The position numbers were made by a program, and so were the translations under genes. A stretch of DNA of 54,129 nt, from positions 1 to 54,129 of IMG/VR virus record IMGVR_UViG_3300005264_000094; one strand, 5' to 3'. This document shows positions 29,564 to 38,099 of this stretch, piece after piece. Within the stretch, counting starts at the first letter, position 1; the number at the start of each line of letters is the position of its first letter. Under the pieces are notes generated by a model. It was not told the DNA's origin and ran no database searches. It was given only the letters and a program-made list of their open reading frames with translations. This DNA is from a virus.

Positions 29564-29902
29564 ATGGCAATTAAAAATATGGCTAAAGATATAGTAACTC
29601 CATTTATAGAAAGACTCTATAGTGGGATGATCTCTGTAAAAGAAGTATGTAAAATAACTGGGGTAAGTCAGCCAGTTGTTTTTAACTATTTAGACAATCA
29701 TAGATGCAAAGAGAAGAAAAAAAAATTATTAAAAGCTCTTAGGAGAACCAGTGTGGCAAAAAATATAAGAAATTTTAGAATAGAACCTAAATTATATATA
29801 AGTCATAGAGTGGAATTTGAACTTTTAAATTTTGAAGGGAGAATAAATCTAAAAATTGATGATACGGATAATGGTCAAGTAATTTATGTAAATGTAGCTT
29901 AG
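29564..29902 (+). CDS. Small HTH protein
   Basis: A 112-residue protein with an HTH near residues 20-44 (MISVKEVCKITGVSQPVVFNYL), a basic middle and a beta-rich C-terminal domain. It is probably a phage regulator of early or late genes. AGGGGG precedes the ATG. It is not assigned to a named family. Confidence 0.6.
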   Translation: MAIKNMAKDIVTPFIERLYSGMISVKEVCKITGVSQPVVFNYLDNHRCKEKKKKLLKALRRTSVAKNIRNFRIEPKLYISHRVEFELLNFEGRINLKIDDTDNGQVIYVNVA

Positions 29903-29910
29903 GAGGAAAA

Positions 29911-30072
29911 ATGAGAGAGAAAAAATTAATTACACATAGAGAGATAATTCAAATGTCAACAGAGATATTAGTAGAAGGTCTGAGAAAGCATGATCAGGGA
30001 GATGTAGAACCTCCATTCACAAACAGGCAAGTAAAGCAGATGAAAACTGAACTGAAGAGAAGAAGGAAGTAG
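29911..30072 (+). CDS. Small basic protein
   Basis: A 53-residue protein with AGGAGG directly upstream of ATG 29911. It is mostly helical and ends in a basic tail (KQMKTELKRRRK). The function is unknown. Confidence 0.55.
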   Translation: MREKKLITHREIIQMSTEILVEGLRKHDQGDVEPPFTNRQVKQMKTELKRRRK

Positions 30073-30100
30073 TAACTTTATTTGTTTAGGAGGTATAGTT

Positions 30101-30463
30101 ATGAAGGACAAAAATAAGAATTGGAGCACAGGACTCCCTAATTTCGGTATAAAGGAAATAGGTATCTTGCAACAAAGTAAAAAATGGGATATGGATATTA
30201 GTTTTGAAGAACTTATAAAACACAATCCTACATGCAAAATAGAAGGAGAATATGATTCACATTGGTCTGATGATGGATTTGGTGGGATGTGCTTATATAT
30301 GCAGCATCCTTTAAATGATACATGCAGTTCTATCATAACAATTTCAAAGGATGGATTTTGTTATGACGGAGATGGTGGAAGTACTAAGGAATTTATAAAC
30401 ACTGAGGAAGCAATTAAAAAGATGCACGACTTTAGAGCCAAGAAAATGAAAGAACAGAATTAA
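30101..30463 (+). CDS. Unknown phage protein
   Basis: A 120-residue protein of unknown function with AGGAGG before ATG 30101. It has an aromatic, glycine-rich centre (YDSHWSDDGFGGMCLYMQHP) and an antiparallel-looking SIITISKDGFCYDGDGG segment. Three cysteines occur but no clear metal motif. It sits in the early-gene block. Confidence 0.6.
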   Translation: MKDKNKNWSTGLPNFGIKEIGILQQSKKWDMDISFEELIKHNPTCKIEGEYDSHWSDDGFGGMCLYMQHPLNDTCSSIITISKDGFCYDGDGGSTKEFINTEEAIKKMHDFRAKKMKEQN

Positions 30464-30497
30464 CAAAAGTTGTTTATAGAACGAGGAGGAGATTTTT

Positions 30498-31478
30498 ATG
30501 AATCGTCATCAAATTTTCACTCAAGAAAAATACAATGAAGTACCAATGGTAAGCAAAGCGATAGTAAATGATTATATTAGTGAGTGTCGTGCAAACGGAC
30601 TCACTAAAGCTACTGTCTCGGAATATACAAGTTTATTAAAATATAGTGAGATGTTGATACATGATTATCTTGAAAATAAGAGCTTACTAGAACTTACACG
30701 TTCGGATTTTAGAGATCTATCACTGGTATTGCAATATGACTACGAGTTAAGTCATAGCAGAATAAACTCTATATTGAGTGCATTAACTAACTGCATGAAC
30801 TATATAGAAGACTGTGAAGACAAATGGGAAGATTATAATAAGAATCCAATGAGGAAAATCAAACGTCTTGCTAAAAAACCAATCAAAGAAAAAATTTTTA
30901 TCAATAGACTGGAAGTAAAAAAAATTATTAATCATTTTGTGGCTAACTGGATGTTACAAGATGCAGTTTTAGTAAGCTTGGCTTATGATAGTGGGGCTCG
31001 AATTTCTGAACTGGCACAAGTGAAAAAAACGGGTATTTTAGAGGGTAATCTGACAAATGTAGTGATATTAAAAGGGCAAAAACAAGGAGCTCCTTTAATG
31101 TTCATGAATGACACTAAGAGATTAATTGAAAAATGGCTTGAACTTAGAAATGATGATGATATAGAAAATTTGTTTATTTATCCTGATTTCCCTACTAAAA
31201 GTAACAGCTACTTGAAAAGAGAGGTGACCGCTAAGACTTTGGCAGCTCGAATAGTAAAGGCTGGGGAGACTCTACATAAACATATTTCGCCTCATGTATT
31301 TCGTAGGAGCAGAGCGGAGACTTTGAAACAGGGGGAAGATGAAAGGTTTAATTATAGGAAATTTTCTACTAAGGAGATACAAACATTGCTGAGACATAAG
31401 AATATCAGTACGACAGAAATTTATCTGAAAGATAACTCATCAGAGATAATGCAAAATATAGTGAATTTAATTAATTAA
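30498..31478 (+). CDS. Second tyrosine recombinase
   Basis: A 326-residue site-specific recombinase. An N-terminal SAM-like domain (SKAIVNDYISECRANGLTKA and onwards) precedes the catalytic domain. The catalytic residues are visible: Arg in GARISEL, Lys in LKGQKQG, HxxR in HVFRRSR, His in LRHKNIS and Tyr in TEIYLK. It is clearly different from the recombinase at 17281. Possible jobs are phage integration, resolution of multimers or DNA inversion; no inverted repeats of clear inversion type were found nearby. GAGGAGG precedes the ATG. Confidence 0.85.
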   Translation: MNRHQIFTQEKYNEVPMVSKAIVNDYISECRANGLTKATVSEYTSLLKYSEMLIHDYLENKSLLELTRSDFRDLSLVLQYDYELSHSRINSILSALTNCMNYIEDCEDKWEDYNKNPMRKIKRLAKKPIKEKIFINRLEVKKIINHFVANWMLQDAVLVSLAYDSGARISELAQVKKTGILEGNLTNVVILKGQKQGAPLMFMNDTKRLIEKWLELRNDDDIENLFIYPDFPTKSNSYLKREVTAKTLAARIVKAGETLHKHISPHVFRRSRAETLKQGEDERFNYRKFSTKEIQTLLRHKNISTTEIYLKDNSSEIMQNIVNLIN

Positions 31479-31543
31479 TTTTGAGAAGGATGACACCCCA
31501 TCAGATAAAATTATTATTTGTTTGGGTAGAGGAGGAATAAAAA

Positions 31544-32146
31544 ATGTTGAATTTTGAAAATAAAAATCAATTTAAAAAGTATATAAATAATCTTAAAAGT
31601 GAAAAAGAAATGTATTGGCATAGTAAGAATAGAATTAATAGAGAAGAAAGGGTGAAAACTAATATAGAAGATTTTGCCTTTGAAGTTAATGGGTATTCAT
31701 TTAGATTAAGAGGTGTAAAATACAATAAACCAAAGCAAAGCAGTTTATATTTGTATAATGAAAAAAGTAAAATACAATACAATTTGGGAAGTATAGAAAA
31801 GGTTTGGGATAGTATATTACAAGCTATACATTTTGACAAGTTAGACAAAGAAGAAGAAAAGAGAGAAAAAATAAAAAAAATAGGGTTTATATGCGGGGAA
31901 ATAGAAGGAATTGAGTTTGAAAAAACATACTTGAAACTAGATAAAGGTACAGATAGATCTCAACATTATTTAATATTAAATGAATCGGATGTAATTTGGA
32001 TTTTTGCTAAAAAAAGAAATGGATATAAACAAGTTTCAGAAGATGATTTGTTGAAAAGTCATAATGGTTTAAGTAATGTAGCTAGAGAACATTTTTTAAG
32101 AATAAAAGAAGATATTAAAGAATTTAAAATAGCAAGTATGGATTAA
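31544..32146 (+). CDS. Unknown protein
   Basis: A 200-residue protein not assigned to a family. The first half is basic and mostly helical; the second has aromatic strands (HYLILNESDVIWIFAKKRNG). GAGGAGG precedes the ATG. It may belong to the accessory early genes of phage B. Confidence 0.55.
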   Translation: MLNFENKNQFKKYINNLKSEKEMYWHSKNRINREERVKTNIEDFAFEVNGYSFRLRGVKYNKPKQSSLYLYNEKSKIQYNLGSIEKVWDSILQAIHFDKLDKEEEKREKIKKIGFICGEIEGIEFEKTYLKLDKGTDRSQHYLILNESDVIWIFAKKRNGYKQVSEDDLLKSHNGLSNVAREHFLRIKEDIKEFKIASMD

Positions 32147-32204
32147 TATTAAAAAACACAAGATAGAAACAAATAAGAATTTGTTTATATAAAAGGTGGT
32201 AAAA

Positions 32205-32528
32205 ATGAATTGTAGGTTACTTTGTAAATATTATGAAAAAAAGATAATTAAAAATAAAAAAATAGAATTTTGTAATAAAATTTCTAGAGAATTAATTTTA
32301 GATGATATTGTTTCTGATTATGATTGTGAGTATTATTTTAGAAAATTGAAAAAAGTTGAACATCTAGAAAAAAATAAATATTTAATCGATGGCGAAAAAG
32401 TTGAATTAGTAAGTGCATTTGATAGTGAAGATTGTGAAGGGTGTTGTTTCCTCGGTGATTCAGATGTTTTTTGTTCAAAATGTAGTGCTAAACATATTTG
32501 TATTTTTAAAAAAGTGGAGGGAATATGA
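32205..32528 (+). CDS. Cysteine-rich small protein
   Basis: A 107-residue protein with up to ten cysteines. The C-terminal CEGCCFLGDSDVFCSKCSA segment suggests metal binding. The frame opens at GTG 32196 but AAAAGGTGG there is the ribosome binding site, so ATG 32205 is the start. It overlaps the next gene by four bases. An AT hairpin (32167-32186) lies just before the ribosome binding site. Confidence 0.6.
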   Translation: MNCRLLCKYYEKKIIKNKKIEFCNKISRELILDDIVSDYDCEYYFRKLKKVEHLEKNKYLIDGEKVELVSAFDSEDCEGCCFLGDSDVFCSKCSAKHICIFKKVEGI

Positions 32529-32806
32529 TTGAAAAGATAATAATTTTTACAATTGTAGCAATTGTAGTATTTGGAGATGAATTTAGAATAAAAGAACAAG
32601 AAAAACTTATTAAAGAGCAATCAAAGGTAGTGAATGAATCAAAGGATTACATTGATGACCAATCAAAAGCATTGATTGCATCAGATAAGCATAATAAAAA
32701 ACAAAAGGTTTTAATAAAACTAAAAGAACTTGAAATTGAAGTTTTAAAAGAACAAAAAGAAGTTTTAAAAAATGAAGTTCATTTAATGAGAAGGGATAGA
32801 AACTAA
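32525..32806 (+). CDS. Small membrane-anchored coiled-coil protein
   Basis: A 93-residue protein with an N-terminal membrane segment (IIIFTIVAIVVFG, residues 5-17) followed by a long coiled coil of K/E/Q residues. The shape matches inner-membrane spanins, but it is not next to a lysis gene and no second component was recognised. It overlaps the preceding gene (ATGA). Confidence 0.5.
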   Translation: MIEKIIIFTIVAIVVFGDEFRIKEQEKLIKEQSKVVNESKDYIDDQSKALIASDKHNKKQKVLIKLKELEIEVLKEQKEVLKNEVHLMRRDRN

Positions 32807-32828
32807 ATTTTGATAAAGGAGATAAAGT

Positions 32829-33047
32829 ATGAAAGAGATATTAGTAAGGGGAGACAAAAAAGAACTATATGATGAAATATTGAGTAATTATTGTATAGGA
32901 GATTATGAAGATGTCTTAAAATATAATATTGTCTATTCGGAAGATGGAGTGAATATGATTCCAGTTTGTGCCAAAGAATATATGGATAAATTTACTAAAG
33001 AATCAGGGAATCATAGAGTTTATGATATTAAAGAAAAAAATGGATAA
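32829..33047 (+). CDS. Small unknown protein
   Basis: A 72-residue acidic protein with AAAGGAG upstream of ATG 32829. It is not recognised. It ends eight bases beyond the start of the next gene. Confidence 0.55.
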   Translation: MKEILVRGDKKELYDEILSNYCIGDYEDVLKYNIVYSEDGVNMIPVCAKEYMDKFTKESGNHRVYDIKEKNG

Positions 33048-33219
33048 ATTTATATTTAATGAATGCAGAGGGAAAATTAAAACCCTAAATAAATTTAAAA
33101 AATATATAGAAGAAAAAGAATTTATGAATAGATTAGGTATAGAAAATTATATAGATGATGATTTAAAAAGATTAAAAAAATTAAAAAAGAGGGTAAAAAA
33201 CAGACTGAAAGAGGAATAG
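33040..33219 (+). CDS. Small basic protein
   Basis: A 59-residue basic, helical protein ending in RLKKLKKRVKNRLKEE. The frame is open from 32968, but earlier starts lie inside the preceding gene; ATG 33040 overlaps by eight bases. It may bind nucleic acid. The start is uncertain. Confidence 0.45.
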   Translation: MDKFIFNECRGKIKTLNKFKKYIEEKEFMNRLGIENYIDDDLKRLKKLKKRVKNRLKEE

Positions 33220-33232
33220 AGGAGCTAATCTT

Positions 33233-33409
33233 ATGAATGCGATGCACTGTCCAGTATGTGATTCTAAAACAAAAGTATATGGAACTAGAGAACTGCATGA
33301 TGGGAGCTGGCAAAGATATCATAAGTGTAAGCAGTGTGGCAGGAAATTCACATCACGTGCAGTGATAAAAGAAAGGATAATTAAACAGATAAAAGCAGTT
33401 TTAATCTAA
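33233..33409 (+). CDS. Ogr/Delta-like zinc-ribbon late activator
   Basis: A 58-residue zinc protein: C6-x2-C9 and C32-x2-C35 (MHCPVCDSKTK; YHKCKQCGRKF). The spacing and the order CPVC...R...YHxCxxCGRxFTS match the Ogr/Delta family (PF04606), which activates late promoters of P2-like phages through RNA polymerase alpha. It lies immediately before the strong terminator and the phage B late operon, where no -35/-10 of good quality is seen. The role as the late activator is inference. Confidence 0.72.
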   Translation: MNAMHCPVCDSKTKVYGTRELHDGSWQRYHKCKQCGRKFTSRAVIKERIIKQIKAVLI

Positions 33410-33420
33410 TTTTTTAAAAA

Positions 33421-33450
33421 AGTGTCTACCATTAGACACTTTTTTTTTTT
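33421..33450 (+). terminator. Strong terminator between early and late regions
   Basis: AGTGTCTA (33421-33428) and TAGACACT (33433-33440) pair perfectly around CCAT, followed by at least ten Ts (33441-33450). It isolates the late operon from early transcription. Confidence 0.92.
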
Positions 33451-33499
33451 ACCTATGTGAGAAATCAAAAAAAAATGCTTTAATTATAGTAGAAAACAA

Positions 33500-33518
33500 A
33501 AGTTCGGCGGTCGGACTT
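33500..33518. repeat. 19-bp palindromic element, copy 1
   Basis: AAGTTCGGCGGTCGGACTT at 33500-33518 is 17 of 19 identical to the element at 50019-50037. It lies about 30 bp before the first late gene, before an AAGGAGGGAGGG signal. It may be a binding site for the activator or an RNA hairpin. Confidence 0.75.
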
Positions 33519-33545
33519 TTAATTTTAAAAAAAAGGAGGGAGGGA

Positions 33546-33767
33546 ATGTTATTCGGATGGAAAAAAAAAGCAATGGAATTGGAAAAGAAAGTAAAGGTTA
33601 TAGCTAAACAATCGGAAGAAAAAGTAAAAGACATGGAAAAACAGTTGGAAGAAAACGGGGTTGTAATAAACAAACTTGAAGATGAAAGAAATAAGATCCA
33701 GAGAAAATTAGGACATTACAGAGGAATTGGGAAAAGAAAAAGGCCAAGATATACAAGGGTGAAGTAG
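33546..33767 (+). CDS. Small charged coiled-coil protein
   Basis: A 73-residue, very basic protein: a long K/E coiled coil (EKKVKVIAKQSEEKVKDMEK) and a basic tail. It is the first gene of the late operon, preceded by AAGGAGGGAGGG. It is not recognised; with the next two genes it may form the lysis or head-gate cassette. Confidence 0.5.
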   Translation: MLFGWKKKAMELEKKVKVIAKQSEEKVKDMEKQLEENGVVINKLEDERNKIQRKLGHYRGIGKRKRPRYTRVK

Positions 33768-34019
33768 ATGGAAACTAGGGTAACAGATCTTGAAAAAATA
33801 GTAGTACGACTAGAAGAAAAGACAACAAAAAATGCAAAAGAAATAGTTGTATTAAAAGAAAAAGCAGCAAAAGATTCAGAGGAACGGGCTGTACTGAAAG
33901 AAAGGATAGGAAATATTATCCAATCTCAAAAAGAAACAAAAAATATATTATTTGGAGTACTAGGATCTGTAGGAATGGTATTAGTCATCCAGATAATGCA
34001 AATAAGTCTAAAGGGGTGA
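33768..34019 (+). CDS. XhlA-like membrane protein, holin candidate
   Basis: An 83-residue protein: an N-terminal coiled coil (residues 1-55) followed by one membrane segment (ILFGVLGSVGMVLVIQIM, about 61-78). The shape matches haemolysin XhlA-type proteins, which help release endolysin. It abuts the preceding gene. The identity is by shape only. Confidence 0.6.
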   Translation: METRVTDLEKIVVRLEEKTTKNAKEIVVLKEKAAKDSEERAVLKERIGNIIQSQKETKNILFGVLGSVGMVLVIQIMQISLKG

Positions 34020-34027
34020 AAAAGTAG

Positions 34028-34438
34028 ATGAACGAAATAATTTTAAGCATAGGAGTAATAGCGATCGTATTTTTAAGTTTAGCTTACTTACACGGGTGGA
34101 AGAACCTAGGGGAAGCTGTAAAAGAAACAATGTGGATAGTTGAATTGGAAAAAGGAGGAGGGAAAGGTAGGGAGAAATTTGAAGATTTATTAAAAAAATT
34201 AAATGCACCATGGTATCTAAAGGTTTTACCTCCAATTCTCGATGTTGGGGTTAAATATTTTGTCACAAAAAATCTAAAAGATGTAAATAAATTAAATGTG
34301 GTTGCAGATCAAATAAGTAAATATGCAATAGGAAATTTTAGCAAAGTAGTGGGCGATGATAAAATCAAAATTATAGGGGAAGAATTGACTAAAAATATAG
34401 AGGATAAGGGAAGAATAGGAGCTTTTGCAGAATATTGA
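34028..34438 (+). CDS. Membrane-anchored protein
   Basis: A 136-residue protein with an N-terminal membrane segment (IILSIGVIAIVFLSLAYLHG, about residues 4-23) and a soluble, mostly helical remainder. It resembles the large phage holin or holin-accessory proteins in size, but no signature is certain. The next small ORF and the terminases follow. Confidence 0.5.
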   Translation: MNEIILSIGVIAIVFLSLAYLHGWKNLGEAVKETMWIVELEKGGGKGREKFEDLLKKLNAPWYLKVLPPILDVGVKYFVTKNLKDVNKLNVVADQISKYAIGNFSKVVGDDKIKIIGEELTKNIEDKGRIGAFAEY

Positions 34439-34460
34439 ACCAATTTTAAAGGAGATCAAG

Positions 34461-34544
34461 ATGCAAAGGCAGGGGTCTATTTCCAATATAAATTTTAATT
34501 TGGAGGTGGAAGGTGGAGAATTTAAATTTTACAGAAAGAGATAA
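34461..34544 (+). CDS. Possible 27-residue ORF overlapping the terminase start
   Basis: AAAGGAG at 34448-34454 precedes ATG 34461; the frame ends TAA 34542-34544, 29 bases into the small terminase. It may be a leader peptide for coupling. Evidence is only the ribosome binding site. Confidence 0.3.
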   Translation: MQRQGSISNINFNLEVEGGEFKFYRKR

Positions 34545-35193
34545 TATCTGGGCAAAGATAAAAAGACGTTACAGATTCCTATATAAAAGAGGATATATTC
34601 CAGGAAAGAATGTCAAATGGGAAGATTTTGCATTAAAAGAAGGTCCACATGGAAATCATGTAACAGATCTAAATGTATCAACAATCAAGATGAGAGTAGG
34701 TCGTGGTAAATGGGCTATAGGATTAGAGATAAGGACACAAGAAGATCAAGATGATTTAGAGCAGGTAATGAGTGGAGAAAAATTCAACTCTGAAAAACAC
34801 TGTCTGATGGTGGATCAACTAGCATATGAATTTCATACTAAGTCAGCGGTGTATAAAGCGATGGGACTATCTAAAGGGAAATTTGATTACTGGGTAAAAC
34901 AACATCAAGAATTTAAAGAAGCATATGAAGAGGGAAAAGATAGGCAGGAGGAGGAGTTATTCCAAGCTCAAAGAGAACGAGCACTAGGGTCTACGGTAAC
35001 TGAAAGAGAAGAAAAAGAAGACGGAGTAGAAACAAAATATAAAGAAAAAGAATTAGCAGGAGATGTCAATGCACAGGAATTACTCTTTAAAAAAGTTAAC
35101 CCTGAGCAGTACGATAAAAACTATGTAAAAAAAGATAATGAAGAGGACCAGACTGAAAAACTACTTGATATCTTGGGTGGGATGACCGAATGA
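34513..35193 (+). CDS. Phage B terminase small subunit
   Basis: A 226-residue DNA-recognition subunit of the packaging motor. It has helix-turn-helix-type segments (YEFHTKSAVYKAMGLSKGKFDYWVKQH), then a charged, helical oligomerisation region (AQRERALGSTVTEREEKEDG). It starts at GTG 34513 with GGAGG at 34502-34506. It directly overlaps the large terminase start by four bases. The N-terminal 60 residues are unusual and may be a second DNA-binding segment. Confidence 0.72.
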   Translation: MENLNFTERDNIWAKIKRRYRFLYKRGYIPGKNVKWEDFALKEGPHGNHVTDLNVSTIKMRVGRGKWAIGLEIRTQEDQDDLEQVMSGEKFNSEKHCLMVDQLAYEFHTKSAVYKAMGLSKGKFDYWVKQHQEFKEAYEEGKDRQEEELFQAQRERALGSTVTEREEKEDGVETKYKEKELAGDVNAQELLFKKVNPEQYDKNYVKKDNEEDQTEKLLDILGGMTE

Positions 35194-36806
35194 AACTACT
35201 AGATTTTAACATTAAAGGGAAGTTTGGAAAAAGTTTGAGACTAGTAAGGGAAAAGCAGGGAGAGACAGCCTATAAGGCACTATATAGAATGGGGCTTATA
35301 AAAAATGCTAGAGAATCTTTTTGGTGGTATTGTCAATCTCGGGAACCGGATTTTTATACAGATGATAAAAAATATTTGAAGGAATACTGTGATACATTAC
35401 AGGCATTTGCAGAGGATAGAATAGTCAAATGGGATGAAGATAGCGACGAATGGGAGATATTAACCCATGAAGAAATTCAAAACAAGGAAGAAAGACTAAA
35501 AATAAAAGCTCTGATCTGCTATGACCTAATGATAAATATGCCACCTCAACATGGAAAATCAAGGACACTCGTAAATTTTACTCAATGGATGTTAGGGAAG
35601 AATAATGAAGAGAGAATAATAACAGGGTCCTATGGAGACGATCCAGCTACAGACTTTGCTACATATACCAGAGACGGGATACAAGCTCAAAGAGATGTAG
35701 AAGATGTAGAAGGAATAGTGTTTCAAGATATTTTCCCTAAAACAAGGGTAAAAAAAGGAAGTGCAGCAGCTCAAAAGTGGGCTCTTGATGGTCAACATTT
35801 TAACTACCTAGGAGTAGGTCGTGGAGGAGCAGTTACCGGTAAAGGTGCTACATGGCTAATTGCTGATGACCTTATAAAAGATGCAGAGGAAGCACTGAAT
35901 GCAAATATATTGGCTAAAACTTGGCGATGGTACACAATAACCTTTAAATCAAGGATAGCTGCTAAGGATGGAAATGTAAAATCTATACTCAATATGACAA
36001 TGTGGAGTAAGCAAGACCCAGCCGGAAGAATATGGCATAACCCAGAATTAAAAAAAGATTGGTATAGACTAGCTTTTAAAGCATATGACAAGGAAAAAGA
36101 TAAGATGCTATGTGAAAGGGTACTGTCCAAAAAGGCATATCTAAAGAAATATAAGGAAGCAGCAAGTGGAAGTAAGCTAGATCTAGCCATATTTCTTGCT
36201 AATTATCAACAAGAGATATTTGATACTGAAGGAGCATTGTATCAAAACTTTAAGACATATAAAGAACTGCCTAAGACTATAAGAAAAAGAAAGGCTTATG
36301 TGGATACCGCGGATACCGGGAAAGATTATCTATGTTCTTTAGTTTACGACGAGGATACCGGAGGAGAGTTTGCCTACCTTGTCGACGTGATCTATACCCA
36401 AAAACCTATGACGGTGACAGAGGAACTTGTGGCTGAACAATTTTGTAGATATCAGATAGATGAAGCCGATGTAGAAGGAAATAACGGTGGAAGTAACTTT
36501 GCTAGAGCTGTAGAAAAGATAATAAAAAAAGATTATGGATATAAATGTGTAATTGAAAGTTTTAGGCAGAGTAAGAACAAGGAAACAAGAATACACAGTA
36601 ATGCATCAGCAGTGCAAAAATATCTATTATTTCCTGAAAATTGGGAAAACAAATTTCCGGAGTTTTATGAAGCTATGGCCACATACCAAGCTCAGGGGAA
36701 AAATGCACATGATGATGGTCCAGATACAGCTACCGGAGTAGTTGAAAAAATGGGATTTGGAAGTAAGGGTAGTATAGCTGAATTATTTATGAGGTGGAAA
36801 AAATGA
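35190..36806 (+). CDS. Phage B terminase large subunit
   Basis: A 538-residue ATPase/nuclease. The Walker A-like motif is PPQHGKS (residues 118-124), typical of terminases. The Walker B motif is WLIADD (about 226-231). The nuclease domain opens with AYVDTADTGKDY (about 370-381), where the aspartates would bind metal, and a late acidic motif occurs near residue 490-520 (HDDGPD). The protein should cut and pack concatemeric DNA. It follows the small subunit and precedes the portal, as expected. Confidence 0.9.
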   Translation: MKLLDFNIKGKFGKSLRLVREKQGETAYKALYRMGLIKNARESFWWYCQSREPDFYTDDKKYLKEYCDTLQAFAEDRIVKWDEDSDEWEILTHEEIQNKEERLKIKALICYDLMINMPPQHGKSRTLVNFTQWMLGKNNEERIITGSYGDDPATDFATYTRDGIQAQRDVEDVEGIVFQDIFPKTRVKKGSAAAQKWALDGQHFNYLGVGRGGAVTGKGATWLIADDLIKDAEEALNANILAKTWRWYTITFKSRIAAKDGNVKSILNMTMWSKQDPAGRIWHNPELKKDWYRLAFKAYDKEKDKMLCERVLSKKAYLKKYKEAASGSKLDLAIFLANYQQEIFDTEGALYQNFKTYKELPKTIRKRKAYVDTADTGKDYLCSLVYDEDTGGEFAYLVDVIYTQKPMTVTEELVAEQFCRYQIDEADVEGNNGGSNFARAVEKIIKKDYGYKCVIESFRQSKNKETRIHSNASAVQKYLLFPENWENKFPEFYEAMATYQAQGKNAHDDGPDTATGVVEKMGFGSKGSIAELFMRWKK

Positions 36807-38095
36807 GCAAAAAACAAAACAAAAGAAAAGAAAGATTTAAAAAAAATGCCTTAAATTATTCAGAAACTATCAAAGAACTTGGAACTAATAGTGATTTGAA
36901 TGAGGCGTCTTTAAAAAAACTCTATAAAAAAAATGGTGTTATAAGAAATATAGTGGATAGTCCTGCTGAAGATGCAACTAGAGAAGGATTTGAAATCATA
37001 ATTGAAGATGATAATGATGGGAAAATACAAGAATTACTATATATAGAATTAAAAAAGATAGATTTACAGGAGATAACTAAAAAAATGATGCAATATGATC
37101 ATTTGGTCGGAGGTTCTATAGCTTATTTTAGAACTAAAGGAAGTAAGGAGAAAGAAGATGAAATGACTCTGGATAACATGACAAGTTTGGAAAAAATACA
37201 GGTATTTCCTAAGGATAAAGTAGTAAAAGTAGTAAAAGAAGAGGACCTTAAGTCTGAAGATTATGATGAAATAAAAAAAATAGAAGTAAAAACAAGCTCA
37301 GGGGAAGAGAGTATACACTCAAGTAGGATATATATATATTCACCTAGAAAATTTTTAGATGAAAATTTTGGGGATAGTATACTTGAAACAGTGTATGAGC
37401 CAATAAATTTACTTTATAATTTTTACTGGTCTGCAGGACAGGTAGCTTATGCAATGACTTTTAAAGTATTAAAATCTGCTGGAATTGATCTATCTGATCT
37501 GGAAGCCTGGAAGAAAATTCAAGCAATGATAGAGGAAGAACTCAATACTACAACTACAGCAGTTATAGGAAAAGAAGATAGCTTGGAACAACATGGAGCA
37601 GGGGGAAAAATCCCAGATCTGAAAGCTATGGGAGATGTGTTTTGGGAATATTTATCAGCGTGTAGTCGAATACCTGTAGCGATCCTAAAAGGAAACCAGA
37701 TGGGGAAATTATCAGGAGCAGAATATGATGCTATTAATTACTTTAACAGAATCTCGGGATTACAAGAAACTGCTCTAAGACCTTTTCATGAGAGAGTAAT
37801 AAGGATGAAACTAAAAGAATTGGGATACAAAGATAAAAGTTTTCAATTGATCTATAGCTCATTGTGGAAATTGGATGAAAAAACAGTAGCAGAAATAAGA
37901 AAGTTAAATACAGAATCAGATAAAAATGAAGCTACTACTGTACAAACGTTGATGCTATCGGGAGCAGTAACAGCTAAAGATCTAAAAGAAATAGCTTCTA
38001 AAATAATGGGAAGCAGTCTGAAGATGAACTCTAAAGAAAATAAAAGGTCAGAAATTAGTAAAAAAATAATTGAAAAGATAATAGGGAGCGGTTAA
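36803..38095 (+). CDS. Phage B portal protein, DUF1073 family
   Basis: A 430-residue portal of the DUF1073/Phg_portal_3 family (PF06381, also labelled with anti-CBASS Acb1-type names in some databases). The signature IRNIVDSPAEDATREGF (about residues 47-63) and an ASRIPVAILKGNQ-like segment (CSRIPVAILKGNQMGKLSGA, about 283-302) are typical. The frame opens at GTG 36794, but GAGGTGG there is the ribosome binding site, so ATG 36803 is preferred. No Acb1 nuclease motif was seen, so the portal role is favoured. Confidence 0.85.
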   Translation: MSKKQNKRKERFKKNALNYSETIKELGTNSDLNEASLKKLYKKNGVIRNIVDSPAEDATREGFEIIIEDDNDGKIQELLYIELKKIDLQEITKKMMQYDHLVGGSIAYFRTKGSKEKEDEMTLDNMTSLEKIQVFPKDKVVKVVKEEDLKSEDYDEIKKIEVKTSSGEESIHSSRIYIYSPRKFLDENFGDSILETVYEPINLLYNFYWSAGQVAYAMTFKVLKSAGIDLSDLEAWKKIQAMIEEELNTTTTAVIGKEDSLEQHGAGGKIPDLKAMGDVFWEYLSACSRIPVAILKGNQMGKLSGAEYDAINYFNRISGLQETALRPFHERVIRMKLKELGYKDKSFQLIYSSLWKLDEKTVAEIRKLNTESDKNEATTVQTLMLSGAVTAKDLKEIASKIMGSSLKMNSKENKRSEISKKIIEKIIGSG

Positions 38096-38099
38096 AAAA

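Noticed and set aside
30498-31543. DNA inversion switch controlled by the second recombinase
   Set aside because: No paired inverted sites were found around the gene; fibre genes are far away.
36803-38095. Anti-CBASS Acb1 function for the portal gene
   Set aside because: The database name for this Pfam family can mislead. No Acb1 catalytic motif was seen and the gene order is that of a portal.
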